A DNA stretch of 64,000 bases from positions 15,109,447 to 15,173,446 of the forward strand of contig NC_092364.1 in the NCBI RefSeq assembly GCF_030848805.1, in the 5' to 3' direction. Below, piece by piece: positions 21,936 through 35,514 of the stretch; the stretch's first letter is position 1; each line of letters opens with the position of its first letter. Under the pieces are notes generated by a model. That model ran no database searches. It was given only the letters and a program-made list of their open reading frames with translations, and was not told the DNA's origin. The stretch comes from Temnothorax longispinosus (Eukaryota > Arthropoda > Insecta > Hymenoptera > Formicidae). Position numbers and translations under genes: made by a program.

Positions 21936-24900
21936 ATAAACTCCCCGGCAAGAGCAGAATTAATTTCTACGGTCGAATAATCCCAGCTGGCACGGAATAT
22001 TCTATTTACCTTCACTGAGCGACGTTAAGCGGACCGCAATAATGGCCGGCTATGATGACGTTTAACTCAGGCTTAACGGGGTTTAATCCGGCCTCCGGTT
22101 GTCCTTCGAGTCCCGGAAACGGACGATGTATAGAGGAAGAGACAGAGAGAGGAGAAAGGTGTATCGACGCCGATCCATCCCGTTTCAATTTGCCGTGTTA
22201 CAATTGTGCCGCTCAAAAACGTGTGACAAGAGAAACAAGGCACGCGACGCAGCTGCATCGCGACGATTTCCGTATCGACAACCTGTCGATTAAATTATTT
22301 TCGGAAATGACGACCGTTTGAGAGTCGCGCCGCCGCGCCGTCCGTGTCCGCCGCGCGCCGTATCGCGAACGGGCGGCACGCGGCGCGGGGCGATAAACAA
22401 AAATTCGGTGACGCGCGCGAGAAAACGCGCGGCAATATCGGGGCTCACGTTTCATCATGCGTGCGCCAACTTTACCGTTCAACGAATTACGTTTCACGGG
22501 TAACACGATTCCCGCTAACGCGGGACACTATACTCCACGAGCGTTAACAAGGTTGCCCGTCAAAGAAAAAAATATCCCGCTAATATCGCGGAAGGCAATG
22601 ATACCTGATACCCTGCAGATAACAAGGTTCTCGTTGGATATCCCCGTGATTCGATATTCGATGTGTCGATTGTCCCATAATTGGACGAGCGAGTTCGGAC
22701 GGCAAAATGTTAATGCGTCATTCGAGCCCGCCTGTGCGTATATAATACATATTTTAAGCGGCGGGACCGATCGCCGCGCCGCGCCGCGCCGATTCCGGCC
22801 GCACAACGCAGGCTCTAATTACACATTATAAACGTTTGCGGAGGTACGGAATTTATATTCTTTTCCGTGGTGTTGCGCCGCGCATGTTCAACGTTTGCAA
22901 CGTGACACCGATACACCGTGATTACCGTGCGGCTTAACGGCACTAATTACGAGCCGCGTAATTCGGCGTTTCCCCCGCGCGTTTCGCCCGAAACGCCCGT
23001 TGCCGCGCCGCTCGCGCTTGTCGATGTCGGCCGTGCGTTAAAGCGGGGTAGGAAAACTGATTACTGATAGTCGGAATTCGGTTTCGCGTTTCGGGCGAAA
23101 AGGGGGGAGGGGGGCGAGAGGGGCTCATTGAAAATTCGGCGCCGCCCGACGCTGCGTGGCCGCCGAGTGGCGAATTTTCGCGCGGGGCGCGCGGCACGCC
23201 CCGATCAAATCGCGCGCGTCCACATACCGCCGATCGCGAACGACCATAAAGAAAATTAGAATGAGTGGATGCGGTTCGGTTGCGGGCAACGAGGTTGCCC
23301 GGTCGTGGCGCGTAGCGTTCTCACCGCGTTTAACGTTGCACCTGACGTTTCACACAGGACATTGGTTTCAAATCATTTGCAGTGGCATAATAAATCGGTA
23401 AAAGAATGATTGATTTAACTGATGGTTATAATAAACAATATTATAATTCCCGTTTCGATATCTCATCCTCTATTTTAGTGATTTATTAGAATATACGTGA
23501 CTGCCACCCATAATATAACTCTGAACGAACCGAGATTCTTGCGCTTATAGAAATTAGCGATCAATATTTCACAACTGAAAATGGCCGTATTTCGAAAGCC
23601 AAATTTTCGGCACAATCGGATTGCATTCTATTCGAAATGGAATGTAATAAATTGCGTCGTATATTTAATATAGGTACTAAATGCAATCATTATTGCAACT
23701 AAATTTTAACTACTATTTGTTGCTGGTTTTAAAAATAGGAATCATCATCATGGGCAAATACAGATTGATATTAAATTGACGTATTTGCCCGGTCCACTTT
23801 TGACGTGCGCACCTTAACATACGATTTCCTGCGTTTAATTGAGAGCCAAATATGTACGCGATGCGGTGGACATGATGATAGCGCAAACATGATTCGCTAA
23901 CAAGCAGCTTCGACAGGGAAAATAGAGAAAGTTGATCATTAACATTTGAAATTCAGACCGCAGCTTTTACATTCGTTTGGGATTGGCCGGGGTGATCGTC
24001 CGGTTAATTTCCGCGTGGCGCTACAGGGTACAAAGTGCGGAGAGACACACGTATTCGTGTTCCCGGTATTCATCGTATACGATAACGAAAATGCGGATAA
24101 GCCATCCAGTGGAAATAACCGCGAAAAAAGAGCGTGATGAATGCCGCGCGCGGACGCAGCCGACCCTATCCCGTCGGCAATTATAGCCAGCTGCAGCAAA
24201 ATTTGGAGAAGTGAATTTCGCGTTGAAAATCGCCTCTCTTTGAGCCGCCTCATCCCGCCCGCGCCGACGTCATTCGTGAAAATGCGCGAGTTTTACACGC
24301 GCGGCAGAGATACTCCATTAACACACACACACACACACATATACGTTCATATATTTCTTACTAAATCCAATTTAATTCTAATTCATCTGAGAACTTAAAG
24401 CTCGACGCCCGTGTACAAAGCAACGTGCATTTCCGACGCGACCAGATCCGCGTTGTACATCCAACGAATTTCGCCGCGCGAATTAGTTTACGAACTAAAT
24501 TGACGTTTAATGTTGCGTCGGGCGTTGCCGGTTTACGAGGTGGATTCGAGCATTGTCGGAACGCGCGGAATTCAGGGCAGCCTGATGCGGAGGGAGAGAG
24601 GGAGAAGGTGGAAAAGGGAGCAAAACGTATCGGAATTTTATTTTATAAGAGCGTCGGGCTAACGCCCGGCGATAAATATCGAGCATTGACGGCGCGTTAC
24701 GTTGAATCGCAAAATTCTCGGCACGCGGGACGGCGCATATATGCCGCCGGTGTATATTATATTCGGAATGGAAATCGAAAAGGCGCCCCGCATATTACGC
24801 CGGTAATTTCCATTACCGGCAGCGAGAAGCGGATAGCGATTCCGAAAAGTGAGCGACACTTCTCCTGAGTCGATCGAGTTTATCAGCACGCTCGATTTGC

Positions 24901-27900
24901 GTGTCGTTGAAAGATCAGCCAGCTCATTTCGTAGAAAAACGATCTGAGAAATCGATGGGCTTAATCACTCCATACACTCAACCATTGTCGCCGGTCCGTA
25001 AATTAAATGAGATACGTAATGGCGAAGGGATATCCCGTTGTGCTGAACTGCTGAAGAATTGGGAAAGTCACTTTATATCGTTCAACCCTTACTAACGATT
25101 ATGGCCGCATCCTAACGTTTATAGATCGTAAGAACGCGAGTCTCGAAAAGATATACAAACTGTAGTAAACTTTGCGCAATTTTTCCCAAGTACTAGAAAT
25201 ACACGTATCGATCCATTTGACATTACTTTTCCGATAAGTTCGTGATTAAAAACAAGCAAAATATCAGAAAAGTCTACAAAAACTTTAGAACGTTAAAACT
25301 CCCTGTAAATTATATATCGTAAATAGTGTGTAGAGAGAATACGTAAAATTAATATTTTCTTTTTTATCACAAATATTCAGGAAGCTTTTCAACCTTTTCA
25401 ACGAATTTTCTTATAATTTTTACCAAAAATCTTGATTCCTCGTTTGCGCCGCAGTTGGTCCATTAAAAATATAAAAATATTTACAAAATATTTAAATTGT
25501 ACGTTACAATTTCATAACGTACGAATGAAATCTCCCATTACAGCGCGTAGACTGTCAAAATGCGAATGCTCCGGCCATATTGCTGGTCTTGAATATTTCT
25601 ACGAACAAACAACTATAATTTGAGAAATTTGCATGAGGATTTATAATGCGCGCATTTCCGCGAGCAATCCGGCGCGCGCGGAGTGACCGTGCTCGAAGTC
25701 CGGCGTTAACATTTGCGCGAAAGTTTTCGCGGTTCTATTCCAATTACCCCGCAAACTCGGCGATTGCGGCGGGGGCGCGCACGCGGTGGACGTATAAATA
25801 TTTGTAGCGCGCCATCAAGAACGAAGTTCCATAATGAACGTCGCGAAAAGCGATTCTATGACGGAAGGCGATTCTATGAGAAACAGGAGCAGCACACGTG
25901 CAGAAAAGAAAAACCACCGCGCCTTCACGCTCTCATTCTTTCGCGCGTATTCACCTGCCGGTCCCGCGACTTACAACTTTATTTTTCCGTCTTTCCTTTT
26001 CGCGCAGTATTAGCAAGAATTACCGCGCGCGCCCGTGCGACTTAAATTCGAAGTCGCGAGGGATGCTAATTAAAACGATGCTGGAAAAGCGTGCGGTTGT
26101 GCGGTTTGCGGTTTATCGCGCGGCGTCTCGTTTCAAACAGGCACGGCATGGAGGCGGCGGGATAATAAGCTCGGCTAGTCGGTCGCGCGATGTGCAGGTG
26201 GACGCCAACACGCCGACACCTGCTACCACTTGCTCCGCACGGGCATCTTTATCGCGAACGAGCCGACCGGACGGTGATCGATCGCGCGCCGCGCCGCGCC
26301 GCGCGACAGACCGGTGACGGCACTCAAACCGATACCCCGCTCGCAATTTTCAAACGAACGAAATACAGCCACTCGTTCAAGAGCCGTCGATACTATCCGG
26401 CCCCGCCACTTCCCGCCAGTTGTTTCGCAGAGACCCGGCTTTCGGCTATTCGAATACACACTCGGTCAGATTGATAAAAAAAAAAAAAGGTTTGGCATGC
26501 GCACCCTGAAGAAAACCGGGAGGGGAAAAAAATCAACATATGACGATTCGAAAATTCGCTTTCTGAAAACTTGGAAAAGTTTTAAAAAATTTGAAACACG
26601 GGAAATATTGAAACTGTTACGGACGCGGGAAGCTCTTCAATGGTGCATTCCTTTCTTTTTTTTCTTGTGTAACTGACGCACTTGCCTAAATGCAACGAAC
26701 CATTTCCCACTTGTTTGCTGTCTCGATGACAGAATGTTTTGATCATAGAGAGAGAAGCGATAAAGCATTGCATCCTGCATCCTGCATTCTGCGCTCCATA
26801 ATGAGATATCACTCATGCGTTAGAACTAGTCACTGATAATGATGGCTGTCGATTCGCGCGGCAGTGATGAATAACAACATACGTTATAATAATAATAAAA
26901 AAACATCTTAAAGGATTGCGATTTATTAAATTTACGTGAATAGATTTTCAGTCCATCTCTCTCTGCAAAGTTTTAAATTATTACTTTACGTAGGTCGTGA
27001 ATTTATATTTATTTTTACTTTTGTAGTTCCGATGTCGACCTAAGTAAAAGAAATCCAGTACACTTTGAAATGGAAGCGGTATCTGCCGGTCGCTGTTTTT
27101 CCCCGAAGTTTCTGCACCGATGTCGCGCATTCGCCGTCGTAACCGGGACAAAAGTATGAAAAAAAAAAAAGAGAAGAAGCCGAAGGTTCCTCCCGCGTTG
27201 GCTTTCTTTCCTTCCGTTCACCCGTCAGTCTCCGTCCCCGCAACTAATGGCGCTCAGTTTTAAGGCGAACAGTGCGCGAGATTAAGAACACAGACGAAGG
27301 TATTAGAGATTGCCTCCAGGACGATTACGTGATAGGACACGCTAATCAGACCTCCGTTATTCCGGGCCAACGGACTCGTCGGGGTCTCTCTTGAGGTGAC
27401 GTGCCTGCCGCAGATGTTACCTCAAACCGTCCGTCGCGGTTAAGATATGGAGACAGACCTTAATCAGACGTTCGTTTCAAGGTGGAAATCTACTCGAACG
27501 CTCGACGACATTTGTTAAAATCGTTTTAGTGTATTCCTGAGTATATCCTAAGTGATTCCTAAATCCTAAGTGATTCTAAATAATTACATGGATAACCTTG
27601 CTCGTTTCTCATCCTGTTAAGCTAATAAATTAAAATACTGTTACCAGATGTGGGGGAGAAGGCACAGATGTCGCAGTAAAAAATTGCTCTCTTCTTTGCT
27701 CCTACAATATCTTCCATTTAAATTATTCTACGAGGCTGCAATATGTCTATTTAAATCAATATTATATAGATAAAAGATAAAAAATATTTAAAATTATATT
27801 TAAACACATGTAAGTATATAACGATAAGATATAGTAAATTCTATACTAAATTATAATGTACTAAAAAAAATCTTGGTTATATATTTTGCGATGTTATTAT

Positions 27901-28998
27901 TACCTTTATATAATTCGCCATACTTTACTCGTCATTATTGACTACCTTTGACATTATAAGTATCTCTCAAACCGGATAATGTAATTGGATGATAATAATA
28001 TTCTTAATAGACGCATTTTAGCAGCAAGTGGAAACGTTTGGGATAGTCATTAGCTCCCAACATTTCGAGCGACGTCATAAGATGTTTTCTTGTTTACGCG
28101 CAACTCGTTGAATTCATGTATATATATTGAAATATTATGTATAATTTTATACTTTTGATCACGTTTGTTAATTAGAACGCAAGAATAGATAATTCGTTAC
28201 GCCTTTATGGCGCCTTGAACTATAGAAGATCAACAAATACCTGTCTAAATAGCTGAATTTAAAATCGAACATACTGGCTCGTCACTCTCGGCCACAAAAT
28301 TTCAACAACTCCACAAGGACTTACACACACGTTTAATTGACGATCGATATATTTCAGGCTTACCGTATAGGTGAGCCTATACGCCTCCAGAGACTTTTGA
28401 TACAGCTTGCCTGAAATACTACCGGTCACAAGGAAGAAGACGGGTTTTCGTTTAAAATTTTACTCACGATCGCACGAAGGATCGTTTGATAAAATCGAGT
28501 TGCACGTAGGTGCATCGTGGTATTTCTACGCCTCGCGAGTTACTTCATACGGGGTGTTCCACGAGACTTCCGTTTTATTTTTAGAAAACAGCAAGCAGAA
28601 TTTAACGAAAAGAAAATTCACCGTAGTGCGATATTATGCAACACGATAAATGAGTGCCATAATAATTATTCGTGGACGAGGGGTACGTAATAATCAACCC
28701 CACTATTAATTATCTTTGACGAAATTTCCATTTAAATTTTGATTGACAGAATATTTAATGCCGAACATTAAAGATCGCGAAAGCTGTCGTTTGACGTTTG
28801 ATAAAGCTGCCGGTGAGCGCAGAAATTGCCGCTTAACAGAAAGTTTTTCGCAAGGCACCCGGTACGGAAGGAGAGACTTTTATTCCGCCTTCGTCGCGCG
28901 TAACAAGACGTCTTCCGCTTTAAGCACAGAACAGAACCCGTCGTACATAGATACAATCAGACATCGGTCGATCCCCCGTCGGCGTCGCGTCGCGGGGA

Positions 28999-29220
28999 AT
29001 GGCGGCGGCGTTGCTTGTTTCGCCCATCGCGACGTTAGTTTCCAGCAGTCTCGGCGGCATTTTCGTCTGGAAGTACGCGACACGAGAGAAACCGCTGGCC
29101 ATCCGCCGGTACGAGGGATGCAGACGGGATTGCTCGCACACCGTACCAGACCTAACTCCGCGTGCCTGCCCGGGGGACGTCTATGCGGTCGCGGATGGTT
29201 GCGTTCGCGTCTGCACGTAG
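28999..29220 (+). CDS. Hypothetical small cysteine-containing ORF (uncertain)
   Basis: 73 codons from ATG to TAG. The first 30 residues are hydrophobic and could be a signal or anchor segment (MAAALLVSPIATLV...GGIFVW). The second half has five cysteines in a spaced pattern (GCRRDC, ACPGDVY, DGCVRVC). It lies in a CpG-rich patch where spurious ORFs are common, overlaps a longer ORF in another frame (28743-29270), and has no splice or promoter support. It may be a small secreted peptide or chance. Confidence 0.2.
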   Translation: MAAALLVSPIATLVSSSLGGIFVWKYATREKPLAIRRYEGCRRDCSHTVPDLTPRACPGDVYAVADGCVRVCT

Positions 29221-31017
29221 AGAGACGTCGTCGACGAGTTACACGCGACTTCGCAATGCCAAGATATTAGCGTGGGGTAACATCTCCCTACATTCTACGT
29301 TCCGCTTCCGTGTTAAAAATATAAATTGGCAACACGTTAACGAAATAAATTTCACACGTCTGAATCTAGCCAGCATCTTTTACGAGATGTTTATCGGAAT
29401 ATTCCGTTTCACCGTTTTACGCACCGCTGATTCTCGCGACGAAAACAATACTGACGGTTCGAGGAAAAAGATTTAATGGTGATTATATAAGAAACGATTA
29501 ACTCATTTGCGATATATTTTATGAAACTGATTGTATTATGATACGGTTGTGTTTTATTGTATTGTACAACCGTATAAAAGTCAATAATTTCATTGGCGGT
29601 TTTTCCGCGTATAAAAATAAGATCGCGATCGCGATTGATGCGATGAGAACGACGCTAATTGCGAAGAACAGGACCGAAGACCGCGCAAAAAGAAGCTTGC
29701 GTCGAAGTTGGAAAGCGGTGCAGCAGTGCGGGTTGCTGAACTGCTCCTTGAGGCATCCACCCGTCCCAGAAGCAGTTCCGACTTCTATTTAGTGTAAGTC
29801 AGGCGAAATAAGTTACGAGAAATAGACGAGAGAGGAGGAACGGCGGGTGTGTTTGTCCCAGCAGCATCGCACTTAAGCACATAACAACAGATACGAGGCG
29901 CCAGAATCGAGTTATCACGCCTGCGAACATAGTTATCGAATAAAAAGGTTATTGAAGCATTTATTGGCTACAACAGTCTCAGAGGAACGCTCCGAAGGAG
30001 AAAGTCCTCGATCACAAGCTCCTTCAATAACGATCCGATGCGCGGAGAAACGTTAACCGGTTACCTTTTCAAAGAAAAAGCTTTTCTTTTGTATTAAAAT
30101 CTCTATTTAGTCGATAAATAGAGATAAAATTCAGTTAACGAATAAACAACAGGTTCAATGGAAATTAACGAAGGTAAACAAAAATAAACAAGAATTATTA
30201 ATCAATGTTGTTGGTGTTGCGAAACTCATACCATTTTACAATTTTTCCATCTTAAACATACATGAAATATATTCAATAATAAATATGTAAATGTATCTTG
30301 CGTATACATGTAATGTTTGGATTAACTTTTTCGGCGTCATAATATATTCCTAAATTTAATTTGCTTTATAACACAATTCATTCCTCCTAATTGCCCCATT
30401 TTACCAATAAAACGAAGAGAAATTTCAAATTTTAATCGGCTTGGGCTGATTGAAGCATGCACATACGTTAAGCCAACCTTAATTAGTACACGAATTTCCA
30501 TTTTCCTGTTAAGCTTCTATTCATTTGTCTATCAGACAACTGGAAATAGACAGTATTTGCACTCTCGTAATAATCATCGTCATTATTTCCGCATTACATA
30601 CAGTAAATGCTAGGAAATTCAAATCAAATGAAGACTATTAAATGCTCCCAAGTCCAAACATATACCAATTCATAAAACTACAGTTCGAACGAACTTTCAT
30701 GAAGATCGTGTTTCGCAATTAGTTTCTCAGTTCACGAGCGCGCGCGAACCGGTTGTCCAGAAGAAATTGATTTAAACAAATTGGTGCGTCAGAGTTTGCG
30801 AAGTAAACGTTAAAAAGAGAACATCAAGAAATTCAATTAAAATAAAAAATATTACAAAATTACCGATTGCCAATCTAATAACAGAAAGATTAATAAACAC
30901 AATATTTCAACTTATACAAGATTCATAGAGTTTACAATTTGTTTACCTGCAACATCAATTTAATTAAAACATAATAAAGCGCTCTGCGATAGGGCATTGC
31001 TAGGGGAGGGGATATTT

Positions 31018-31278
31018 TTAAATTATCTCCCATCTGCAAAAAAAAGAGAGAAAGAGAACATCGTTCGCGTACCACTCGCAAATATATTGCAGCCGTGACG
31101 CCGGCATGCAAGTCCGTTCTCCTTTAGCTTTCTGTACCTGCCGATCGATGTCGGCGACGCGCCGATAATTAGTCGTTCCGTAGCTGCAAATGGGACACGG
31201 AAGTCGGTAGGTCGCTTCGTGATTCGGAATATATTGAATGTCACCGGGCACAATTGGATTGCGTGTCTTGTCATGGCT
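31018..31278 (-). CDS. Exon-like ORF of unknown function (uncertain, minus strand)
   Basis: The frame is open from a stop just above 31278 down to 31018. It reads SHDKTRNPIVPGDIQYIPNH, then RLPCPICSYGTTNYRRVADI, then DRQVQKAKGERTCMPASRLQ and YICEWY. It has balanced composition, a CPIC pair and two further cysteines, and a locally higher GC content than the AT-rich surroundings. There is no ATG at its 5' end, so it would have to be an internal exon. Possible donors on the minus strand are ggtacg after CEW and cag-gtacag after DIDRQ. No clear acceptor was found. I do not recognise the family. It could be an exon of an unannotated gene, a pseudogene fragment or chance. Confidence 0.3.
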   Translation of the reverse strand, partial: SHDKTRNPIVPGDIQYIPNHEATYRLPCPICSYGTTNYRRVADIDRQVQKAKGERTCMPASRLQYICEWYANDVLFLSFFCRWEII

Positions 31279-34200
31279 TCACGCGTATTCGCGATGGCAT
31301 CGAGTCAATTTCTTTTTATACGAATGTATGAGATTCCACGATCCAAGCGCCTGATATTGAAACTACAAATATCGAGCATTTTATATTGCACAAAAAATAT
31401 AAATTAAATCATAATCGAAATATTTTTTTTCTTTTTTCAAAAGGAAAAGAAAGAAAACGAGATGAAAAGGAATGGAATTACATAAATTGTTGGGCAGTGT
31501 AGTGACAGAAATCAAAGTTTATCATGGATATTCAATTCTTTTTCTTTGTAGGTAACAATGTAGGATAATTTCGAGCAAACTCAAATGAAAAAAAATTAGA
31601 ACTTACGTTACTACTGCATTCAATGCAATTCATTCGCGCGGATATATTTAATCTTCCGAGAAATAGAAACTGTGCATGGGTGTGTCGCATACATTTCTCT
31701 GTATCATAAAATGCTTATGCAATCCGAAATACAACTTTCTAGTACAACGTCATTTTGGTCAAGGAATTACATTCGTGCTTTTTACGCTACGACTATATAA
31801 AAAGTTAAATGAGATTCTTAATGCAATCATCTCCTAAACTCACAAGTGCAGCGTGTGTTTACAGACACGTCTGTTGAAATCGTAATTGCACTAACGAAAC
31901 GTACGACACATCAAAGCCTCGCCTCGACACGAGTTCTCTGAAATTTCAAAATTATTATTTACTCTGTACACAGATCCATACCTCTCGATGATATGGATAT
32001 TGTGCACAGGTATACGTACGCTTTACAAACGAGCATCGTGGCTTCAAAGGCAACTTCGCGATTATCGACGTCTCTTGTATTTGCTACGACTCGACTGCAA
32101 TGTAATGACTAAAGGGATCACACATGCAGAACCGTAACGAGGTAGCTTATATGTGTGTTTTCGGTGCACGTCAGGTAAATTGTGCGTTCAATGAGCCGCG
32201 GGTTCGCCGCGACGCGGATTTACGGGATGCAAAGAAAACTGATATTGAAATTTGACGAGATAATGTAAAATTCGTAATTAAAAACTCCCGTTACGTCGCT
32301 ACGGCAGATCGTGCGCTCGATACAGGCGCGTCGTGACAGTTCGTCATGTTAATCCGGCGCAGTCAAATTCTGGACATCGCACGATCGTTTTTGCTTCGAT
32401 TCTCGGAGCTTTGTTGTGAAATCTCTCGTTGGAATGTCCAAAGAAAAATAATTCACCATGACATAACCGAGAGTAAATCGAGAGCGTAATTTAATTCAGA
32501 ATATTATCTTTGAGAATTTCATTTTCATGCTTTTATTTTTTTAAAGCACGATATTCAATTCATAAATGATAAAAAACATACTTGCCTCGCTGGATTCATA
32601 TTCTTTCATTTTCTAAAATTTCTATAGAGTAATTATAAGACGCAGCCAGACGGAAAGAAAGCGATTTTCGAATTAGACATCGCCGGTGACCGTATCGGAG
32701 TCATCGCCGAAAGAAAAATGCGGTAAAAGGATTGGAATTGAAGTAGGAATGGCGTTCGCGAGAAACCAATAGCACTCATCGAAATGTCAAGCTCTTTTGC
32801 AACGCTCGAACGGACATGTATGTACGCGCGCAGTTTCAGATTCGCGCTCGTTAACCTGGTCATCTTTCTCGTGCCTGACGGCAGAAAAAATATAGCGATA
32901 GGACCAGATACGTTTCGCGTTCTAACACCATGTTTCCTGCATCCGGCGTCCCATTAAGCTGTATTGCTTTCCGTCCTCTTTCCTATCACGTTCTTTTTTT
33001 TTATGTTATTACGCAAACAATTCCTTTTATTTAAATATCGAGAGCTACATCGAGATTTAAAATATATAAATAAATAATTGAGAGCTTTTTGTCCCATTTT
33101 TCCCTGTTTTGTAACATCAAAAACAAAAAAATGTTTTTTATTTATGTTTTCCTTCCCCGAGTATCAGGATGAGAATCGTTCTTATATTAAACGTTTTTGC
33201 GACTTTAAATTCAAAACGATGTATTTTCCATTCCGATCACTCTTTCTCGTGCAGCAAATATCACCCTTCGCGAAATACACATACATTTAAGAAACGTATA
33301 TAGTGAAGCCTTCATATTTCTCTCCCCATCTGAGAATTCCTCCCCTCTTTCAAAGCTGTTCTTCTTCCAACCTCCGCCGCGATGTTCGGAAGCACCGTTC
33401 CGCGTCTTGCCAATTTTTTTTCCCCGCGGGCTTGCGATGTTTTCATCGCGCGACCGCGACGCGGAACCGCCGGCAAAAATTCCTTACGCCGTAACTCACC
33501 ACACCACACGTCCGCGTCGTGCAATACGCCGCCGTAACTTACGCCGGCTGGCCGCGATCGTAAAAGTAACGACGAGTTCGGGGGAGGTCAAGTGCGTTGT
33601 TATGCCGGGGCGAATGACCCGAAATGCGCGCACGGCGGCCGCGGCGGGCGGTTAAGACGTCGGCGCGGTCTCGCGGTGCAATGAGCGCGATTAAATGGCG
33701 CTTCTCTATTTTGTAACCGCCATAGATTCCTCCATACGAATTTACGAGACGTCCGATCAGATCTACCCCTGCCTCCCGAAGCTCGTTCCCGGTGCGCGTT
33801 CCTCGTATACTGCACGTATGCGCGAGCACATACTGGTATTTGATCGTATCTCACGATAACATAGGTACTGCATATAATTCGAATAGTGTATTTGCCAGAA
33901 ACTACAGATACGCAATATGCATATATTTTGCGTGATTACATACATTTGGAGATGCGTGGGATATTTGAATCGGTATAGAGACGGCGAATATATATGTACA
34001 GATTCGCGGAGCTAGCGATTTATGTGAATATCTGCATTAGAAATTCAAGATCTATTACACATATAAAACGTATGAATATTTCATATTTCGAGCGACTTAC
34101 TTTCCTTCGTTTCCAATGCAGTCCATTTCTTAAGTGGTACGAAGATTTGATCGATATTAAAGAAATAAAAATTAAGGGAGATTACAGAAAATAGAGAAAT

Positions 34201-34296
34201 ACCATGTCCACTTAAAAAGATATTCGACAGATCTCTCAAGAATTGCATAAATGCATTGCATTCATAAAAGTAATGAATTATTTGAATCAATCGTAT

Positions 34297-34883
34297 AGGG
34301 TAAACTCGGGTAAGATGGCCATAGTTTTTTAAAATGCAATAAACATACATTTATTTTTGTTATATTTTAACAGTGTTTGGTATATTCCTTCACTGAAGCT
34401 TAAAGTACGTAAAACTACCGAAATTAAGAAGAAAACACTTAACATAAATTTTATATTATCAAAGTATTACAACGTATGCATTGGCCATCTTATCTGACTT
34501 TTAAGGAAAAGATGGCCATAGCAGAAAAGATAACCATAGTATTTTTAAATAAATAGTGAAAAATAGAAATACAAATTATAGGTCAAATTACAATTTACAT
34601 AGCTTAATTATGTGTGTAACGTTGATTACGGCAGCTTAACTATAATTTATTTAATGTTATAGCAGCTTTTAGCGGACACATGAAAAACTTTGCAGGCAGT
34701 CGAAAGTAAAAATATGATATAATATTCACAATATTGTTATTTTGAATAGTGTACGCACATAAACTACTGTAAATATCGATTATCTTTGAGAATGACTACA
34801 AAAATGCACAGTTTAGCCATTATTGGAGAAATTACAGCCATGGGCCATCTTTTCCGTATGGCCATCATACCCGAGTTTACCCT
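34297..34883. mobile_element. MITE-like element with agggtaaactcggg ends
   Basis: About 590 bp, bounded by inverted repeats: agggtaaactcgggtaagat then ggccat at the left, and at the right ggccatcatacccgagttta then ccct. Internal ggccatctt and agatggccata motifs occur in both orientations (34482, 34511, 34842). It is AT-rich with no ORF of note. The target duplication is not clear. Confidence 0.7.
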
Positions 34884-35264
34884 AAAGATTGTGAGACCTT
34901 TTAATTTTTCTAATTTTTATATATACTGTATATATGTACTTATAATGCTACATAGAAATTCCATAAAGAACAACTGCAAGGAGGTGTTACAATTCTGATA
35001 TCACGGGTAACATCGACTCACATATGTACATACGACGCCGCGACTGCAACGATGCATTATGACGCGATTAAATTTTGTCGTTGCCAAAAATATGAGGCGG
35101 GTCAAATCGAACAATCTACGACACTCTCTATAACTTAGAGGCATTGCCCGTAGACAGGCAATATTTCACACGACGCGAGAAACCGCAGACCGAACAGAGG
35201 CTGCCAATGAATTACGACATGGTCTATGTAACGCGCAATCGTGCGTATGTAATTTTCGGAAGAG

Positions 35265-35287
35265 ACACACACACACACACACACACA
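35265..35287. repeat. (AC)n microsatellite
   Basis: Eleven AC units, about 95 bases upstream of the first recognised receptor exon. Confidence 0.95.
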
Positions 35288-35381
35288 ACGACGAGTAGCA
35301 ACGTCGAGCCTATATGTCGAATATAGCGGAGCGCGCATATAAGCGTTTCCTATAATTTAATTAAACGCCCGTGGGTTTCAG

Positions 35382-35514
35382 GACTGCTCAGGCTGCAGCA
35401 GATTTATCAGGGGTTGAAACCAGGCAACGAGTCCTTTCAAGTCGAAACCGTCAAGAGAATACAGAACATGTCAGAGGCGATCGATTTTCTACGCAGCCTG
35501 GAGGAGCTTAATCG
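35382..35514 (+). CDS. Receptor exon a (amino-terminal domain)
   Basis: The acceptor is gtgggtttcag. The exon starts with the last two bases of a Gly codon, then LLRLQQIYQGLKPGNESFQV and TVKRIQNMSEAIDFLRSLEE. It ends in CG of Arg at a gtgagt donor. The incoming phase-1 join shows that at least one more upstream exon exists; in insect homologues it would end YDSHDG. NES and NMS are potential N-glycosylation sites. Confidence 0.92.

Larger units (their letters stand above)
20096..34296. other. Long region without a recognisable gene
   Basis: About 14 kb, probably intergenic or a very long intron of the glutamate receptor gene. CpG-rich patches (20440-23360, 25640-26480, 28780-29300, 33300-33850) give many overlapping ORFs on both strands without domain features. 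I searched by eye for receptor amino-terminal exons (for example stretches coding FVTPWFP or YLYDSHDG) and found none. Two ORFs with some protein-like character (28999-29220 + and 31018-31278 -) are given separately. An (AC)n tract is at 24321-24339. Confidence 0.45.

Noticed and set aside
20440..23360. Dense ORFs on both strands in a CpG-rich stretch
   Set aside because: The GC-rich composition removes stop codons in all frames. The translations are Arg-rich without motifs, and frames on both strands are equally open.
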